The translations under genes were made by a program, and so were the position numbers. This document shows, in pieces, positions 18,406 through 27,618 of a stretch of 64,000 nucleotides of DNA. Numbering within the stretch: the stretch's first letter is position 1; each line of letters opens with the position of its first letter. Where the stretch lies: contig CAYZTR010000006.1 in NCBI GenBank assembly GCA_964481575.1, forward strand, positions 10,964-74,963. Direction: 5' to 3'. The DNA comes from UQRS01 sp964481575 (GTDB lineage: Bacteria > Bacillota > Clostridia > Oscillospirales > Acutalibacteraceae). The notes beneath the pieces were generated by a model. That model worked only from the letters and a program-made list of their open reading frames with translations. It was not told the DNA's origin and searched no databases.

Positions 18406-18799
18406 CCCGGTTTGCCTTGGCCAAGCTGCCCAGGACACCGTTCAGATAGGCGGCATCCTGTTCGGTGGCATACTTTTTCGTCAGTTCCACCGCTTCATTG
18501 ATGGAAACGCCGGTGGGAATTTCCGGCAGATACAGCAGTTCATAGGCGCTGAGCCGCAGGGCGGCCAGAGCCACCCGGGAAACCCGGTCAATGGTCCAGC
18601 TCTGAAGGTGCCCGGCAATGGCGGCATCAATGGCGCCCAGATTGGCATACACCCCTACTGCCACCGATTCCAGGTAAAGATCCGGCTCCAGCAGACGGTC
18701 CTCCACGGCGCCGGCCAGAATTTCTTCCATAGATTCCTCCCGGAAACTCTTCTCAAACAGGAGAATAAAGGCCTGCTCTCTTGCTTCTTTTCTCGTCAT
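18398..18799 (-). CDS. nusB: Transcription antitermination factor NusB
   Basis: 133-residue all-helical RNA-binding protein that acts with NusE (S10) in rRNA antitermination. MTRKEAREQAFILLFEKSF and the later ELLYLPEIPTGVSINEAVE are family signatures. ATG 18799 follows AGAGGA; an upstream in-frame stretch of 28 codons has no such site and is low in coding character. First gene of the leftward operon. Confidence 0.93.
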   Translation of the reverse strand: MTRKEAREQAFILLFEKSFREESMEEILAGAVEDRLLEPDLYLESVAVGVYANLGAIDAAIAGHLQSWTIDRVSRVALAALRLSAYELLYLPEIPTGVSINEAVELTKKYATEQDAAYLNGVLGSLAKANRDA

Positions 18800-18896
18800 A
18801 AGGATTCCTCTGTCGCAGCCCGGCGACCTTCCATCCGCCCCGCCGCCCCGGGCTGTTTTCCGGGCGACGCTATTATGGCACATGGTATCAACATAT

Positions 18897-18925
18897 ATTT
18901 TACTCTATTCCGTTTGATTTTGCAA
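18897..18925 (-). promoter_or_regulatory. Predicted promoter of the nusB-recN operon
   Basis: On the minus strand TTGCAA (18920-18925) and TAAAAT (18897-18902) have a 17-base spacer, about 100 bases before nusB. The stretch 18800-18890 between promoter and gene holds a GC-rich dyad but no gene. Confidence 0.6.
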
Positions 18926-18955
18926 TTATATTCTTGCATTTATTTTGTATTTTTA

Positions 18956-18985
18956 TTGAAAAATCTCCCGGCCATCTGGTATGAT
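18956..18985 (+). promoter_or_regulatory. Predicted promoter of uridine phosphorylase
   Basis: TTGAAA (18956-18961) and TATGAT (18980-18985) are 18 bases apart, about 95 bases before the gene and divergent from the nusB promoter. Confidence 0.55.
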
Positions 18986-19080
18986 AGGAAAGAAGGAAAT
19001 GCAGCACGGATTCTGCCGCTGGCCTGCCTCTGGAAATGGCACAGGCCTGGCGGCAGACCAAACCGAAAGGAGATGCGCCC

Positions 19081-19839
19081 ATGAACGATCAAGCTCTGTT
19101 TCATTTGCATTTTGAACCGACCAAATACCGGGCCGCCTATGCCATTCTGCCCGGCGATCCGGGCCGCACAGAGGCCATTGCGGCCCAGTTTGGCCAGCAC
19201 ACACTGGTTTCGGTAAACCGGGAGTTTACCGTCCGGCTGGCCCAGCATCAGGGAGAAAACGTGTTTATCTGCTCCACCGGCATCGGCGGACCTTCCACAG
19301 CCATCGCGGTGGAGGAGCTGTATCTGGCGGGAGTGCGGACCTTTGTACGCATCGGTACCTGCGGCGCCATGCAGACCCAGATGCTGGGGGGTGATCTGGT
19401 GGTGGCCACCGGGGCAGTCCGTCAGGAAGGCACCGGACTGCACTATGCCCCCATAGAATATCCGGCCGTAGCCGATTTTACCGTCACAGCCGCCCTGGTG
19501 GAAGCGGCCAAAGCCACTGGGCATCCGGTACATGTGGGAGTGGTGCAGGCCAAGGATTCCTTCTACGGTCAACACGACCCGGAAAGGATGCCGGTAGCCC
19601 AGGAGCTGCTGAGCAAATGGGAAGCCTGGAAGCGGCTGGGGGTGCTGGCTTCAGAAATGGAAAGTGCCACCCTGTTCACCGTAGCCGCCAGCCTGGGAGC
19701 CAGAGCCGGTGCAGTGTTTCATGTGATCTGGAATCAGGAGCGAACGGCCGCCGGGCAATCCAACCCCCAGGACATGAACACCTCCGCCGCCGTGCAAACC
19801 GCCACAGAAGCCGTGAAGCAGCTGATCTGCCAGGCGTAA
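19081..19839 (+). CDS. udp: Uridine phosphorylase (nucleoside phosphorylase family)
   Basis: 252 residues. ILPGDPGRTEAIA near residue 22 is the phosphate/ribose-binding motif of the PNP/UDP family. CSTGIGGPSTAIAVEEL and FVRIGTCGAMQ follow, and ASEMESATLF near residue 195 holds the Met-Glu-Ser ribose contact typical of uridine phosphorylases. It cleaves uridine with phosphate to uracil and ribose 1-phosphate in the cytoplasm. ATG 19081 follows GAAAGGAG. A related nucleoside specificity is possible. Confidence 0.88.
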   Translation: MNDQALFHLHFEPTKYRAAYAILPGDPGRTEAIAAQFGQHTLVSVNREFTVRLAQHQGENVFICSTGIGGPSTAIAVEELYLAGVRTFVRIGTCGAMQTQMLGGDLVVATGAVRQEGTGLHYAPIEYPAVADFTVTAALVEAAKATGHPVHVGVVQAKDSFYGQHDPERMPVAQELLSKWEAWKRLGVLASEMESATLFTVAASLGARAGAVFHVIWNQERTAAGQSNPQDMNTSAAVQTATEAVKQLICQA

Positions 19840-19898
19840 CGGTAGACGGATCTAAACCGCAATCTTAACTGCGATCTCAGATTATTTGTAAAATCTTG

Positions 19899-19927
19899 TT
19901 GAAATTTGTGTAAAAGTCATGTAAAAT
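19899..19927 (+). promoter_or_regulatory. Predicted promoter of the Na/phosphate transporter
   Basis: TTGAAA (19899-19904) and TAAAAT (19922-19927) are 17 bases apart in an AT-rich spacer, 55 bases upstream of the start codon. Confidence 0.6.
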
Positions 19928-19981
19928 AAATTTGTATGCAAGCACCCCAAGAAAAATCCAATATGATTGGGAGGAAGTCCC

Positions 19982-21784
19982 TTGACTTTTACCGACTATG
20001 TTATCTGTGTGATGTTGCTGCTGGGCGGCATTGGGCTGTTCCTGTACGGGATGCGTATCCTGGGGGCAGCTTTGGAACGTTTGGCCGGCGCCCGACTGGA
20101 ATCCACCCTGGAGCGGCTGACCAACAGCCGGATTAAAGGGCTTGCCCTTGGCGCCGGTGTCACCGCTGTCATTCAAAGCTCGGCAGCCACCTCTGTCATG
20201 GTGATCGGCTTCATCAACGCCGGCATGATGAAGCTGGTACAGGCCGTTCCGGTGATCATGGGCGCCAACGTCGGCACCACCGTCACGGGGCAGATTCTCC
20301 GGCTCAACGATGTCTCCGGCACCGGATGGGTCTCTCTCTTAAATCCCTCCTCCTTTGCTCCCCTGCTTATTGCACTGGGGGCCTTCGGCCTTTTGCTGCT
20401 GAAAAATCAAAAGGCCAAGGACGTTTGCAATCTGGTACTGGGCTTCGGCATCCTGTTTTTCGGCATGACCATCATGAAGGGTGCCATTCAAAGCAGCGGC
20501 ATTGACCTGGGTGCCCTGCTGATCTATTTCAAAAATCCCATCCTCGGAGTTCTCATGGGCGCCTTTATCACCGCCCTGCTGCAAAGCTCCTCTGCCTCTG
20601 TCGGTGTACTGCAAACGGTGGCTGTGGCGGCTCTGTCTGCTGAGAGCGGCACGCCCCTAACCTTTTCGGTAATCGCCCCCATCATCATGGGCATGAATAT
20701 CGGAAAATGCGTCACCGTGCTGCTGGCCAGCATCGGTTCCGGAAACAAAGCCAAACGGGCTGTGTTTATTGACTTTTCCAACAACATCATCGGCGTGGTG
20801 CTATTTATGGCAGTGGTCTACGGGGCTCACGCCCTGGGCGGACTGGAGAATCTGTGGGACAGCGCCGTCAACGCCGGCAGCATCGCCAATTTCCACACCA
20901 TATTCAATCTGGTAACTTCGGTGGTACTGCTGCCCTTTATGAATCTGCTGATTAAGCTGTCCGGCCATCTGTTCCGAAACAAGAGCAGCAATAAAATGGA
21001 CGAGGAACTGGGCCGTCTGGACGAAATGTTCCTGAAAACCCCCAACATTGCCCTGGAGCAATGCAAAGAGGTAACCTATTCCATGGGGGACGCTGTACAG
21101 GAAAACTTTGAAATTGCCGTGGCGCTGCTGGAAAACTACAGCGAAAAGCAAAAAGAGCAGCTGCTGGCCAATGAAAAGTTCCTGGATCGGGCGGAAACGG
21201 TGACCCTGGATTATCTCAGCAAGATTACCGCCATGGATCTGACCGATGACGGCAGAAAGCTGGCCACCGAGCTGCTGATGACCATTACAGATTTCGAGAA
21301 AATCGGGGACTACTGTGAAGCCATTGCCAATGTGGCTGAGTACAACCATAACGAAAAGATTATCCTGTCGGAAAACGGTATGGAGGATCTGCGGCATCTG
21401 CTCAGCGCCACCCAGAGCATTCTGGATATGACGGTTGCGGTGTACCGCACCCAGGACATGGTAGCCGTTGGGCGCATTGATCCCCTGGAGGACACCATCG
21501 ACCTGATGGTGGAAACCCTGAAGCGGCGGCATACCGACCGGCTCCAGGCCGGAAACTGCTCCACCCAGGGCGGCATCTCCTTCGCTGACATTTTGACCGA
21601 CAGCGAACGGATTGCCAGCCACTGCTCCCACATCGGCCTGCACCTGTCCCAGCGTGTCTCCAACGACAGTTCCTTTGATGCCCATGCACACATGAAGAAC
21701 TCCCTGGAGGGCGTCACCGAGGAATACAAAGCCCTTTGCCGGTATTATGAATCCATGTATTACGACCCTGTTTTGAAAAACTGA
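19982..21784 (+). CDS. Na+/phosphate cotransporter family protein with PhoU-like tail
   Basis: 600 residues. The N-terminal half is membrane-embedded with duplicated QSSAATSVMVIGF and LQSSSASVGVLQT motifs, the QSS signature of the NaPi-II/YjbB family. The C-terminal half (from about 345) is a helical PhoU-like domain. It is predicted to move phosphate with sodium; direction is not evident. The start is probably TTG 19982, since GGGAGGAAG lies 7 bases before it and overlaps the earlier TTG at 19967. Confidence 0.9.
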   Translation: MTFTDYVICVMLLLGGIGLFLYGMRILGAALERLAGARLESTLERLTNSRIKGLALGAGVTAVIQSSAATSVMVIGFINAGMMKLVQAVPVIMGANVGTTVTGQILRLNDVSGTGWVSLLNPSSFAPLLIALGAFGLLLLKNQKAKDVCNLVLGFGILFFGMTIMKGAIQSSGIDLGALLIYFKNPILGVLMGAFITALLQSSSASVGVLQTVAVAALSAESGTPLTFSVIAPIIMGMNIGKCVTVLLASIGSGNKAKRAVFIDFSNNIIGVVLFMAVVYGAHALGGLENLWDSAVNAGSIANFHTIFNLVTSVVLLPFMNLLIKLSGHLFRNKSSNKMDEELGRLDEMFLKTPNIALEQCKEVTYSMGDAVQENFEIAVALLENYSEKQKEQLLANEKFLDRAETVTLDYLSKITAMDLTDDGRKLATELLMTITDFEKIGDYCEAIANVAEYNHNEKIILSENGMEDLRHLLSATQSILDMTVAVYRTQDMVAVGRIDPLEDTIDLMVETLKRRHTDRLQAGNCSTQGGISFADILTDSERIASHCSHIGLHLSQRVSNDSSFDAHAHMKNSLEGVTEEYKALCRYYESMYYDPVLKN

Positions 21785-21907
21785 ACATACATCGGCATTC
21801 CGGAGCGCTGTCCCCTGCCGCCCTCTGCTGCGGACATAAACACCGACCGGTCAACTGAAAAACGAAAGGGAGAATGGCCGTTCGTCTGCCGGCCTCCCAT
21901 AATATCA

Positions 21908-21959
21908 GTATGAAAAAACACTATGAGTTCCCAAAGGAATCCATAGTGTTTTTTCATAC
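21908..21959. terminator. Bidirectional terminator between Na/phosphate gene and the sulfur operon
   Basis: An 18-bp perfect stem (GTATGAAAAAACACTATG at 21908-21925; complement at 21942-21959) with a 16-base loop has T6 and A6 runs on opposite arms. It can end transcription from both sides. Confidence 0.85.
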
Positions 21960-22074
21960 AGAGAAAAGAATGAACATATCAATGATTTGAAAAAGAAAAT
22001 GGTGAAATGGGAGACGAATACAGCTTTATTCTGCTGTAACGGAGGGGAATGGCCTGCCTCCGGATGCTGCAAGC

Positions 22075-22560
22075 TCAATCCAGGATTTTTTCGGTATAGA
22101 CTGTCACGAATTTCACGCGCGGCTTTTTTTCCTCCGGTTTGGACTTTTTCACCGGGGGAAACATGGCCTTGGCATCCACCGAATAGTCCGGCTTGTAGCC
22201 CAGCTTTTCATAAAATCCCACTGCCTCATCCCGGCTGGTGACGATGATTTTCTTATAGCCCCGTTCCCGGATCCATTCCTCGGCAGCGGTTACAGCCAGC
22301 TGGCCTGCACCGCGTCCCCGGGCAAAGGAAACCGTTGCCACACGCTCGATCTTTGCATAGCCTTCTTCCGGAACAAAATGCAGACGGCAGGTACTCAGGG
22401 GGACACCGTTGTCATCCGTTACCAGAATATATTCCGATTCCGGCGTATCCTCACTGAACTCGCCGCCAAGGGAACAGCCAAAACCCAGCACCATGGCCTC
22501 CACCCGCACATAATGCACGCCGGCTCTTTCACTTTCTTCTGTAACACGTATCGCTTTCAT
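22075..22560 (-). CDS. GNAT-family N-acetyltransferase
   Basis: 161 residues. RVATVSFARGRGAGQLAVTA near residue 80 is motif A of the GNAT fold with the R-G-x-G-A acetyl-CoA loop, and AVGFYEKLGYKPD is the following motif B. The acceptor is unknown. ATG 22560 has GGTAGG upstream; a TTG nine codons earlier is less likely. Last gene of the cysteine-synthase operon, 32 bases after cysK copy 1. It is unrelated in fold to CysE, so it is not an obvious serine acetyltransferase; acetylation of a cysteine conjugate is one speculative role. Confidence 0.85.
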   Translation of the reverse strand: MKAIRVTEESERAGVHYVRVEAMVLGFGCSLGGEFSEDTPESEYILVTDDNGVPLSTCRLHFVPEEGYAKIERVATVSFARGRGAGQLAVTAAEEWIRERGYKKIIVTSRDEAVGFYEKLGYKPDYSVDAKAMFPPVKKSKPEEKKPRVKFVTVYTEKILD

Positions 22561-22592
22561 AGAACAAATGCCTACCTTTCCTTTCAACTGGC

Positions 22593-23525
22593 TTACGCCT
22601 CATACAGATCCCCGGACAGATAATGCTCGCCGCCATCGGGGAAGATTAGCACGATATTCTTATTTGCGTTTTCCGGCCGCTTTGCCACCTGCACCGCTGC
22701 CCACAGGGCCGCCCCGGCCGAGATCCCGGCCAGGATCCCTTCCCTTTTGGCAACCAGCCTGGTATAGGCATAGGCGTCCTCATCGGTGACGGTGATGATC
22801 TCATCCATCAGATTCATATCGGTGACGGGACAGATATTGCCACCGCCGATTCCCTGGATTTTATGCGGGCCGGGTTGGCCGCCCGACAGGACGGGGCATC
22901 CCGCAGGCTCCACCCCAATAATTTGCACATCGGGGTTTTTGCTGCGCAGATACCGACCGGTGCCGGTGATGGTGCCGCCGGTGCCGACGCAGGCCACAAA
23001 AATATCCACTGCGCCGTCCATATCCTCCCAGATCTCCGGCCCTGTGGTCTGATAATGGGCGTCAGGATTGGCGGGATTCACCGTTTGTCCGGGCTGAAAG
23101 GCGTTGGGGGTTTGCTCCAGAATTTCACGGGCCTTTTCACCGCTGCCGGGCATATTCTTTTCCGCCGGCGTCAGAAAAACCTGTGCGCCATAGGCCCGCA
23201 ACAGGGTGACCCGCTCCCGGCTCATATTTTCCGGCATACAGATCACGGTTTTATAGCCCTTTGCCGCGGCCACTGCCGCAAGACCGATGCCGGTATTCCC
23301 CGACGTACCCTCCACGATGGTGGCACCCGGGGTCAGCTTGCCCGACTGCTCTGCCTGTTCAATCATATTCAGCGCAATCCGATCCTTGACCGATCCCGCA
23401 GGATTAAAGGATTCCAGCTTTGCGTAAAGTCTGGCAACGGTTTGATCGGTCTTTGCAATTTGATTCAATTGTACAATGGGCGTATGCCCAATCAGCTCCA
23501 AAACACTTTCATATACATGCATCAT
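22593..23525 (-). CDS. cysK: Cysteine synthase-like PLP enzyme, copy 1
   Basis: 310 residues, fold-type II PLP enzyme. The PLP lysine is in NPAGSVKDR near residue 45. TSGNTGIGLA near 75 binds the substrate carboxylate, and VGTGGTITG near 180 binds the PLP phosphate. The loop near 225 reads KIQGIGGGNICPVTD, unlike the GAGF type of standard CysK. The family makes cysteine from O-acetylserine and sulfide; this copy may use another nucleophile or donor. It lies 37 bases after the permease and shares the loop variant with copy 3. Confidence 0.88.
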   Translation of the reverse strand: MMHVYESVLELIGHTPIVQLNQIAKTDQTVARLYAKLESFNPAGSVKDRIALNMIEQAEQSGKLTPGATIVEGTSGNTGIGLAAVAAAKGYKTVICMPENMSRERVTLLRAYGAQVFLTPAEKNMPGSGEKAREILEQTPNAFQPGQTVNPANPDAHYQTTGPEIWEDMDGAVDIFVACVGTGGTITGTGRYLRSKNPDVQIIGVEPAGCPVLSGGQPGPHKIQGIGGGNICPVTDMNLMDEIITVTDEDAYAYTRLVAKREGILAGISAGAALWAAVQVAKRPENANKNIVLIFPDGGEHYLSGDLYEA

Positions 23526-23562
23526 AACAGCCTATCCGTCTCCGGAAACCTTCCTTTCCAAC

Positions 23563-24564
23563 TCAATCTTTCCATTGAATGACAGCATTCTCGATCTTAT
23601 GGATCAGAATATCAATCAGAGTCGTAACGACGCCGACGGTAACGATCCCCGCCAACACGCAGCGGTAATCGGCAAAGCTCTTATACTTTTCAATAAAATA
23701 TCCGATTCCCAAATTGATCCCCAGCATTTCGGCGCCGGACAAGCACATAAAAGCGCCACGAAGACTTTTGGAAACACTCCGGATAATCCCGGGCAGGCAG
23801 TAAGGGAAAATGACCTTAAACAGCATTCCCACCGTGCCGACCCCCATGGTTTTGGCGGCCTCAATGACCTTAGGGTCAATCTGCCCCACTCTGGAAACGG
23901 TTCCCTGAAAGGTGGGCCAGAACACCGCAAAGAAAATCACAGCAATGGCGGCCGCCCGGAATGTGGGCAGAATCATAATCAGATAAGCTGAAAACATCAG
24001 GGGCGGGATCAGAGTAATTACATTGGAAATGGGCAGCAGCACCTGACGTACTCTGGCAATCCACCCGGCCAGCAATCCCAACCCGGTACCGAACAGGATG
24101 GCCAGAACAACCCCCAGGAACAACAGCTCCACCGAACCGATCACATCCTGCACAATCTCGGTAGGCTTCTCCACGAACACATGGAACAGGCCCTCCGGAG
24201 AGGGGATCAGCAGGTCATTATGAATCCAGCCAAGCTTATAGGACACCTCCCACAGGATCAAAAAGGAAAACAAAACCACCGCGATATCGGAGGCGCTTTT
24301 CTCCTTAGAGGTAAAGAGCTTCAGCAGATACAACAGCCATGCAATCACCAACAGGACGATATAGGGGCCGCTTTCATAATAGGCTTTATGCTCCGTAAAA
24401 TAGGGCAGTGTCAGGGTCAGAACCACGTTGGCCAGAAACAGGAGCGTTGCCACAGCAAGCTCCACATACATTTTAGAATCCAGCCGAAAGCAGGCGGCGA
24501 CCCGGTGCAACACCCTGCCCGGCAGACTCCGGGGCCGGGTCTGTCCCGGCAGTTGCTTTGTCAT
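23563..24564 (-). CDS. ABC transporter permease, SsuC/TauC type
   Basis: 333-residue membrane protein with six or more hydrophobic segments. The EAA loop near residue 220 (DPKVIEAAKTMG) contacts the ATPase. The family imports sulfonates, taurine, nitrate or thiamine precursors; the neighbouring sulfur genes favour a sulfur compound. The start ATG overlaps the ATPase stop by 4 bases. An N-terminal stretch of about 60 residues precedes the usual core. Confidence 0.88.
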   Translation of the reverse strand: MTKQLPGQTRPRSLPGRVLHRVAACFRLDSKMYVELAVATLLFLANVVLTLTLPYFTEHKAYYESGPYIVLLVIAWLLYLLKLFTSKEKSASDIAVVLFSFLILWEVSYKLGWIHNDLLIPSPEGLFHVFVEKPTEIVQDVIGSVELLFLGVVLAILFGTGLGLLAGWIARVRQVLLPISNVITLIPPLMFSAYLIMILPTFRAAAIAVIFFAVFWPTFQGTVSRVGQIDPKVIEAAKTMGVGTVGMLFKVIFPYCLPGIIRSVSKSLRGAFMCLSGAEMLGINLGIGYFIEKYKSFADYRCVLAGIVTVGVVTTLIDILIHKIENAVIQWKD

Positions 24565-25400
24565 AACGCCACCTCCGTATCAATCTCCTCCATCAGACGG
24601 TCATAAAAGGCCGAAGTCAGCTGGACGTGCAGCCGCCGGTAAAGTTGGGTTCCGATCAAATCCTCCCGGACTCTGGGGTGGGGATAATCCACCTGCAATA
24701 TGGTGCGAATTTTGCCTGGCTCCATGACCACGATCCGGTCTGCCAGCAGGATGGCCTCATCAATATCGTGGGTCACAAAGACCACGGTTTTTTGATTTTC
24801 CGTAGACAGCCTGGAAACCAGCTCCTGCAACTCCAGACGCAACCGGGGGTCAATGGCGCCAAACGGCTCGTCCATTAGCAGGATTTCTGATTCCAGTGCC
24901 AAAGCCCGGGCCACGGCCACTCTCTGCTGCATACCGCCCGATAGCTGGCTGGGATATTTATCGGCGGAAGCGCTGAGCCCCACACTGTCCAGATAATGCA
25001 GCGCCGCTTCTTCCCGCTCCTTCCGGCTGTACTTTTTCCCGTTCTGCTTCAGGCCAAACAGGACATTGCCTTTGGCCGTCAGCCAGGGAAACAGGGAATA
25101 CTGCTGAAACACCATGGCCCGATCCGGGCCAGGCCCGTTAATGGCCCGACCGTTAATGAGAATTTCACCTGACCTGGCCTTGTACAAACCATTGAGCAAG
25201 CCCAACAGGGTGGACTTTCCGCAGCCGGAGGATCCCAGGATGCAGACGAATTCGCCCTTGCGGATCTGGAGATCCACATGGTCAATGGCGCTGAATCTGG
25301 TTTTTTTGTCCACGTATTCAAACGAGACCTGCCGAAGCTCTATCGTATAGTTCTCCTGCGGCTCCAGTTCCTTTTTTGCATTTGCATCCAGTTCAAGCAT
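24561..25400 (-). CDS. ABC transporter ATP-binding protein, SsuB/TauB type
   Basis: 279 residues. Walker A GSSGCGKSTLLGLLNGL, Q-loop VFQQYSLFPWL, signature LSGGMQQRVAVARALA and Walker B ILLMDEPFGAIDP are all intact. It powers the adjacent permease. ATG 25400 overlaps the cysK copy 2 stop by 8 bases; the longer in-frame extension lies wholly within that gene and is rejected. Part of the sulfur operon. Confidence 0.92.
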   Translation of the reverse strand: MLELDANAKKELEPQENYTIELRQVSFEYVDKKTRFSAIDHVDLQIRKGEFVCILGSSGCGKSTLLGLLNGLYKARSGEILINGRAINGPGPDRAMVFQQYSLFPWLTAKGNVLFGLKQNGKKYSRKEREEAALHYLDSVGLSASADKYPSQLSGGMQQRVAVARALALESEILLMDEPFGAIDPRLRLELQELVSRLSTENQKTVVFVTHDIDEAILLADRIVVMEPGKIRTILQVDYPHPRVREDLIGTQLYRRLHVQLTSAFYDRLMEEIDTEVAL

Positions 25401-26343
25401 CAACGAACCCCCTATCGCCGGAATAAATAGGCGAAAACAAATATCTTTCTCCGCCGTCCGGGAACAGAACGACGATGGTTTTTTTCCGGTTTTCCGGCCG
25501 TTTTGCCAGAAGTTCGGCGGCGAACAGCGCCGCCCCGGAGGAGATTCCCGGCAGGATTCCGTCTGCCCGAGCCACCGTTCTGGCCGCCGCATAGGCTTCC
25601 TCCGTCCCCACAGGGATCACCTCATCGAAAATTTCCATGTCCAGAGTATTGGGAAGGAAGCCGGCACCCAGTCCCTGTAGCTTATGGGAGCCGGGTCGGC
25701 CGCCTGACAGCACCGGGGAATCCTTAGGTTCCACGGCAACAATACGAATCTCCGGATTTTGTTCCTTCAGATACTTCCCCACGCCGGACAGGGTGCCGCC
25801 GGTTCCCACACCGGCCACAAAAATAGCAACGCGGCCGCCGGAATCCTTCCAGATTTCCGGGCCGGTGGTCAGATAGTGGGCCCGGGGATTGGCCTGATTG
25901 GTAAACTGTCCCGGAATGAAGCTGTGGGGCGTTTCGATGGCCAGCTGGCTGGCCTTCTCAATGGCGCCGCGCATTCCCTTTTCACCGGGGGTCAGCACCA
26001 GCTTTGCACCGTAGGCCTGCAGGAGTTTTCTCCGCTCCAGACTCATGGTATCCGGCATGGTCAGAATCACCTGATATCCCCTTGCGGCAGCAAATGCCGC
26101 AAGGCCGATACCGGTATTCCCACTGGTGGGCTCAATGATGACAGAGTCCTTTTTCAGCAGACGCTTTTCCTCTGCATCCTGCAATATGGCCAGCGTGATA
26201 CGATCTTTTACGCTTCCTGTTGGGTTAAAATATTCCAGCTTCGCCAGGAGCACAGATTGCAGATCCCGGTTCTTTTGATATCCTGACAGCGCCAGAAGCG
26301 GCGTTTTGCCCACCAACTGCCACAGGTTGCGGTAAATGTTCAT
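25393..26343 (-). CDS. cysK: Cysteine synthase, copy 2 (canonical CysK)
   Basis: 316 residues. NPTGSVKDR holds the PLP lysine. TSGNTGIGLA, TMSLERRKLLQAYGA, GTGGTLSG, KLQGLGAGFLP and ISSGAALFAA all match standard O-acetylserine sulfhydrylase, so this is the best candidate for ordinary cysteine synthesis among the three. It sits between the GST-like gene and the ATPase. The C-terminal tail (GDRGFVDA) is longer than in copy 1 and does not end in the Ile that CysK uses to bind CysE. Confidence 0.92.
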   Translation of the reverse strand: MNIYRNLWQLVGKTPLLALSGYQKNRDLQSVLLAKLEYFNPTGSVKDRITLAILQDAEEKRLLKKDSVIIEPTSGNTGIGLAAFAAARGYQVILTMPDTMSLERRKLLQAYGAKLVLTPGEKGMRGAIEKASQLAIETPHSFIPGQFTNQANPRAHYLTTGPEIWKDSGGRVAIFVAGVGTGGTLSGVGKYLKEQNPEIRIVAVEPKDSPVLSGGRPGSHKLQGLGAGFLPNTLDMEIFDEVIPVGTEEAYAAARTVARADGILPGISSGAALFAAELLAKRPENRKKTIVVLFPDGGERYLFSPIYSGDRGFVDA

Positions 26344-26370
26344 AATACCCTCCCGGTAATGGTGTGAAAC

Positions 26371-27600
26371 TTAAAGCTTTCCTTTCAGAGGATTAATGGC
26401 GGCATCCACAGAAAGGGTTCCGTTGGCAGGATTGCGGTCCGCCTGGTTGGGACTGTTCCAAATAGTTTTGGAGATCTCTCCGGCATACTCCTCATAAGTT
26501 TCGCCCTCCGGATGCCGCAGATAGATTTCGTCCGGCGTTTTGGACAGCTTTCTCCGTTCGCCATCGGTGGCCCACAGCTGATCGTAGGGCGTCTGGGGGG
26601 CGATGTTGGAGATATAGTTGCTGAACAGATCCGGGCCACTGGGCTTGGGGAATTCAAAGAAGGTGTACTTCTTGAATTCGGGGACGCTGTAAAGATCCTT
26701 GACATAGCCCCAGATGTTGGGATACTCGGTGATCCGCTTCTTCATGGGACCGATGTTTCTGTAATAGGTGGTTTCCCATCTGACCAGGGTCACATACAGG
26801 CGCACGTCGCTGTCGGTAATATAATCGCCAAACAGGAAGCGGTTGGTGGCCAGGCGGGTATCCAGCTTCTCCAGGGATGCGAAGAAATCCTCATACGCCT
26901 CCTGATAAGCCGTCCAGGACTGGCAGAATGCCATCCGGTAATGTCCGTTGTTCACATGGGGGAATAGCCAGTCGTTAAATTCATCGATCTCCTTCCGATA
27001 CTTCACCGGATACAGATCGGGGGCATCCACCGGCTGGAAGGGCCGGAACTGTACCTCAATATAATTGGAAAGCCGGTGATAGTCGTTGTTGACCGTTTTC
27101 TTTTCCTTCAGGTCCACAAAAGCCGGTGTGGTGGCTCTGCCCTTGAACGCCGGATCTCCCCGCTTATAAAACTCGCTGAGGAAATAGGCACCTGCCAGCT
27201 TATCCTTGTGGCCGGGCTGATCGGCAAAGCCATGGCCGTACACATTGGTTTTACCGCTGTGCGTGGTGGTGGTATCGGCAATCACGTCCTGCAAGCCCAG
27301 AATATCCCGGACGATAACCGGACGGTTGGACCAGTTACAGCCGTGGGCCCAGTAAATGGCATATCTCCCCGCTTCTGCCTTCAGATCCCCTTCTTTGTCG
27401 CCAAAGGGCTGGATAAAGGCATTGGGCTGGCGGATAAAGGCACCGGTTTCATCAATCTCACTGATTGTCTCCCGGGGTCTGGGATCCACCCCTACCTCAC
27501 GGGCATGGGCCTCCGCTTCTTCATCTGTATAAGTATCCAGCAGCAGATCCTGCTCTTCCGCCGGGCTGCCGCATCCGTTAAATGCACCGCATGTACTCAT
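26371..27600 (-). CDS. Xi-class glutathione transferase-like protein (glutathionyl-hydroquinone reductase family)
   Basis: 409 residues, thioredoxin-like N-terminal plus helical C-terminal GST domains. HGCNWSNRP near residue 90 aligns with the CPWAxR catalytic Cys of the YqjG/ECM4 family, with Pro replaced by Asn. NNGHYRMAFCQSWTAYQEAY, LFGDYITDSDVRLYVTLVRW and YPNIWGYVKDLY match the family C-terminal half closely. Members reduce thiol-quinone adducts. It is unusual here because clostridia commonly lack glutathione. The thiol used is unknown. Confidence 0.85.
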   Translation of the reverse strand: MSTCGAFNGCGSPAEEQDLLLDTYTDEEAEAHAREVGVDPRPRETISEIDETGAFIRQPNAFIQPFGDKEGDLKAEAGRYAIYWAHGCNWSNRPVIVRDILGLQDVIADTTTTHSGKTNVYGHGFADQPGHKDKLAGAYFLSEFYKRGDPAFKGRATTPAFVDLKEKKTVNNDYHRLSNYIEVQFRPFQPVDAPDLYPVKYRKEIDEFNDWLFPHVNNGHYRMAFCQSWTAYQEAYEDFFASLEKLDTRLATNRFLFGDYITDSDVRLYVTLVRWETTYYRNIGPMKKRITEYPNIWGYVKDLYSVPEFKKYTFFEFPKPSGPDLFSNYISNIAPQTPYDQLWATDGERRKLSKTPDEIYLRHPEGETYEEYAGEISKTIWNSPNQADRNPANGTLSVDAAINPLKGKL

Positions 27601-27618
27601 GTTCTATCGCTCCTTCTG

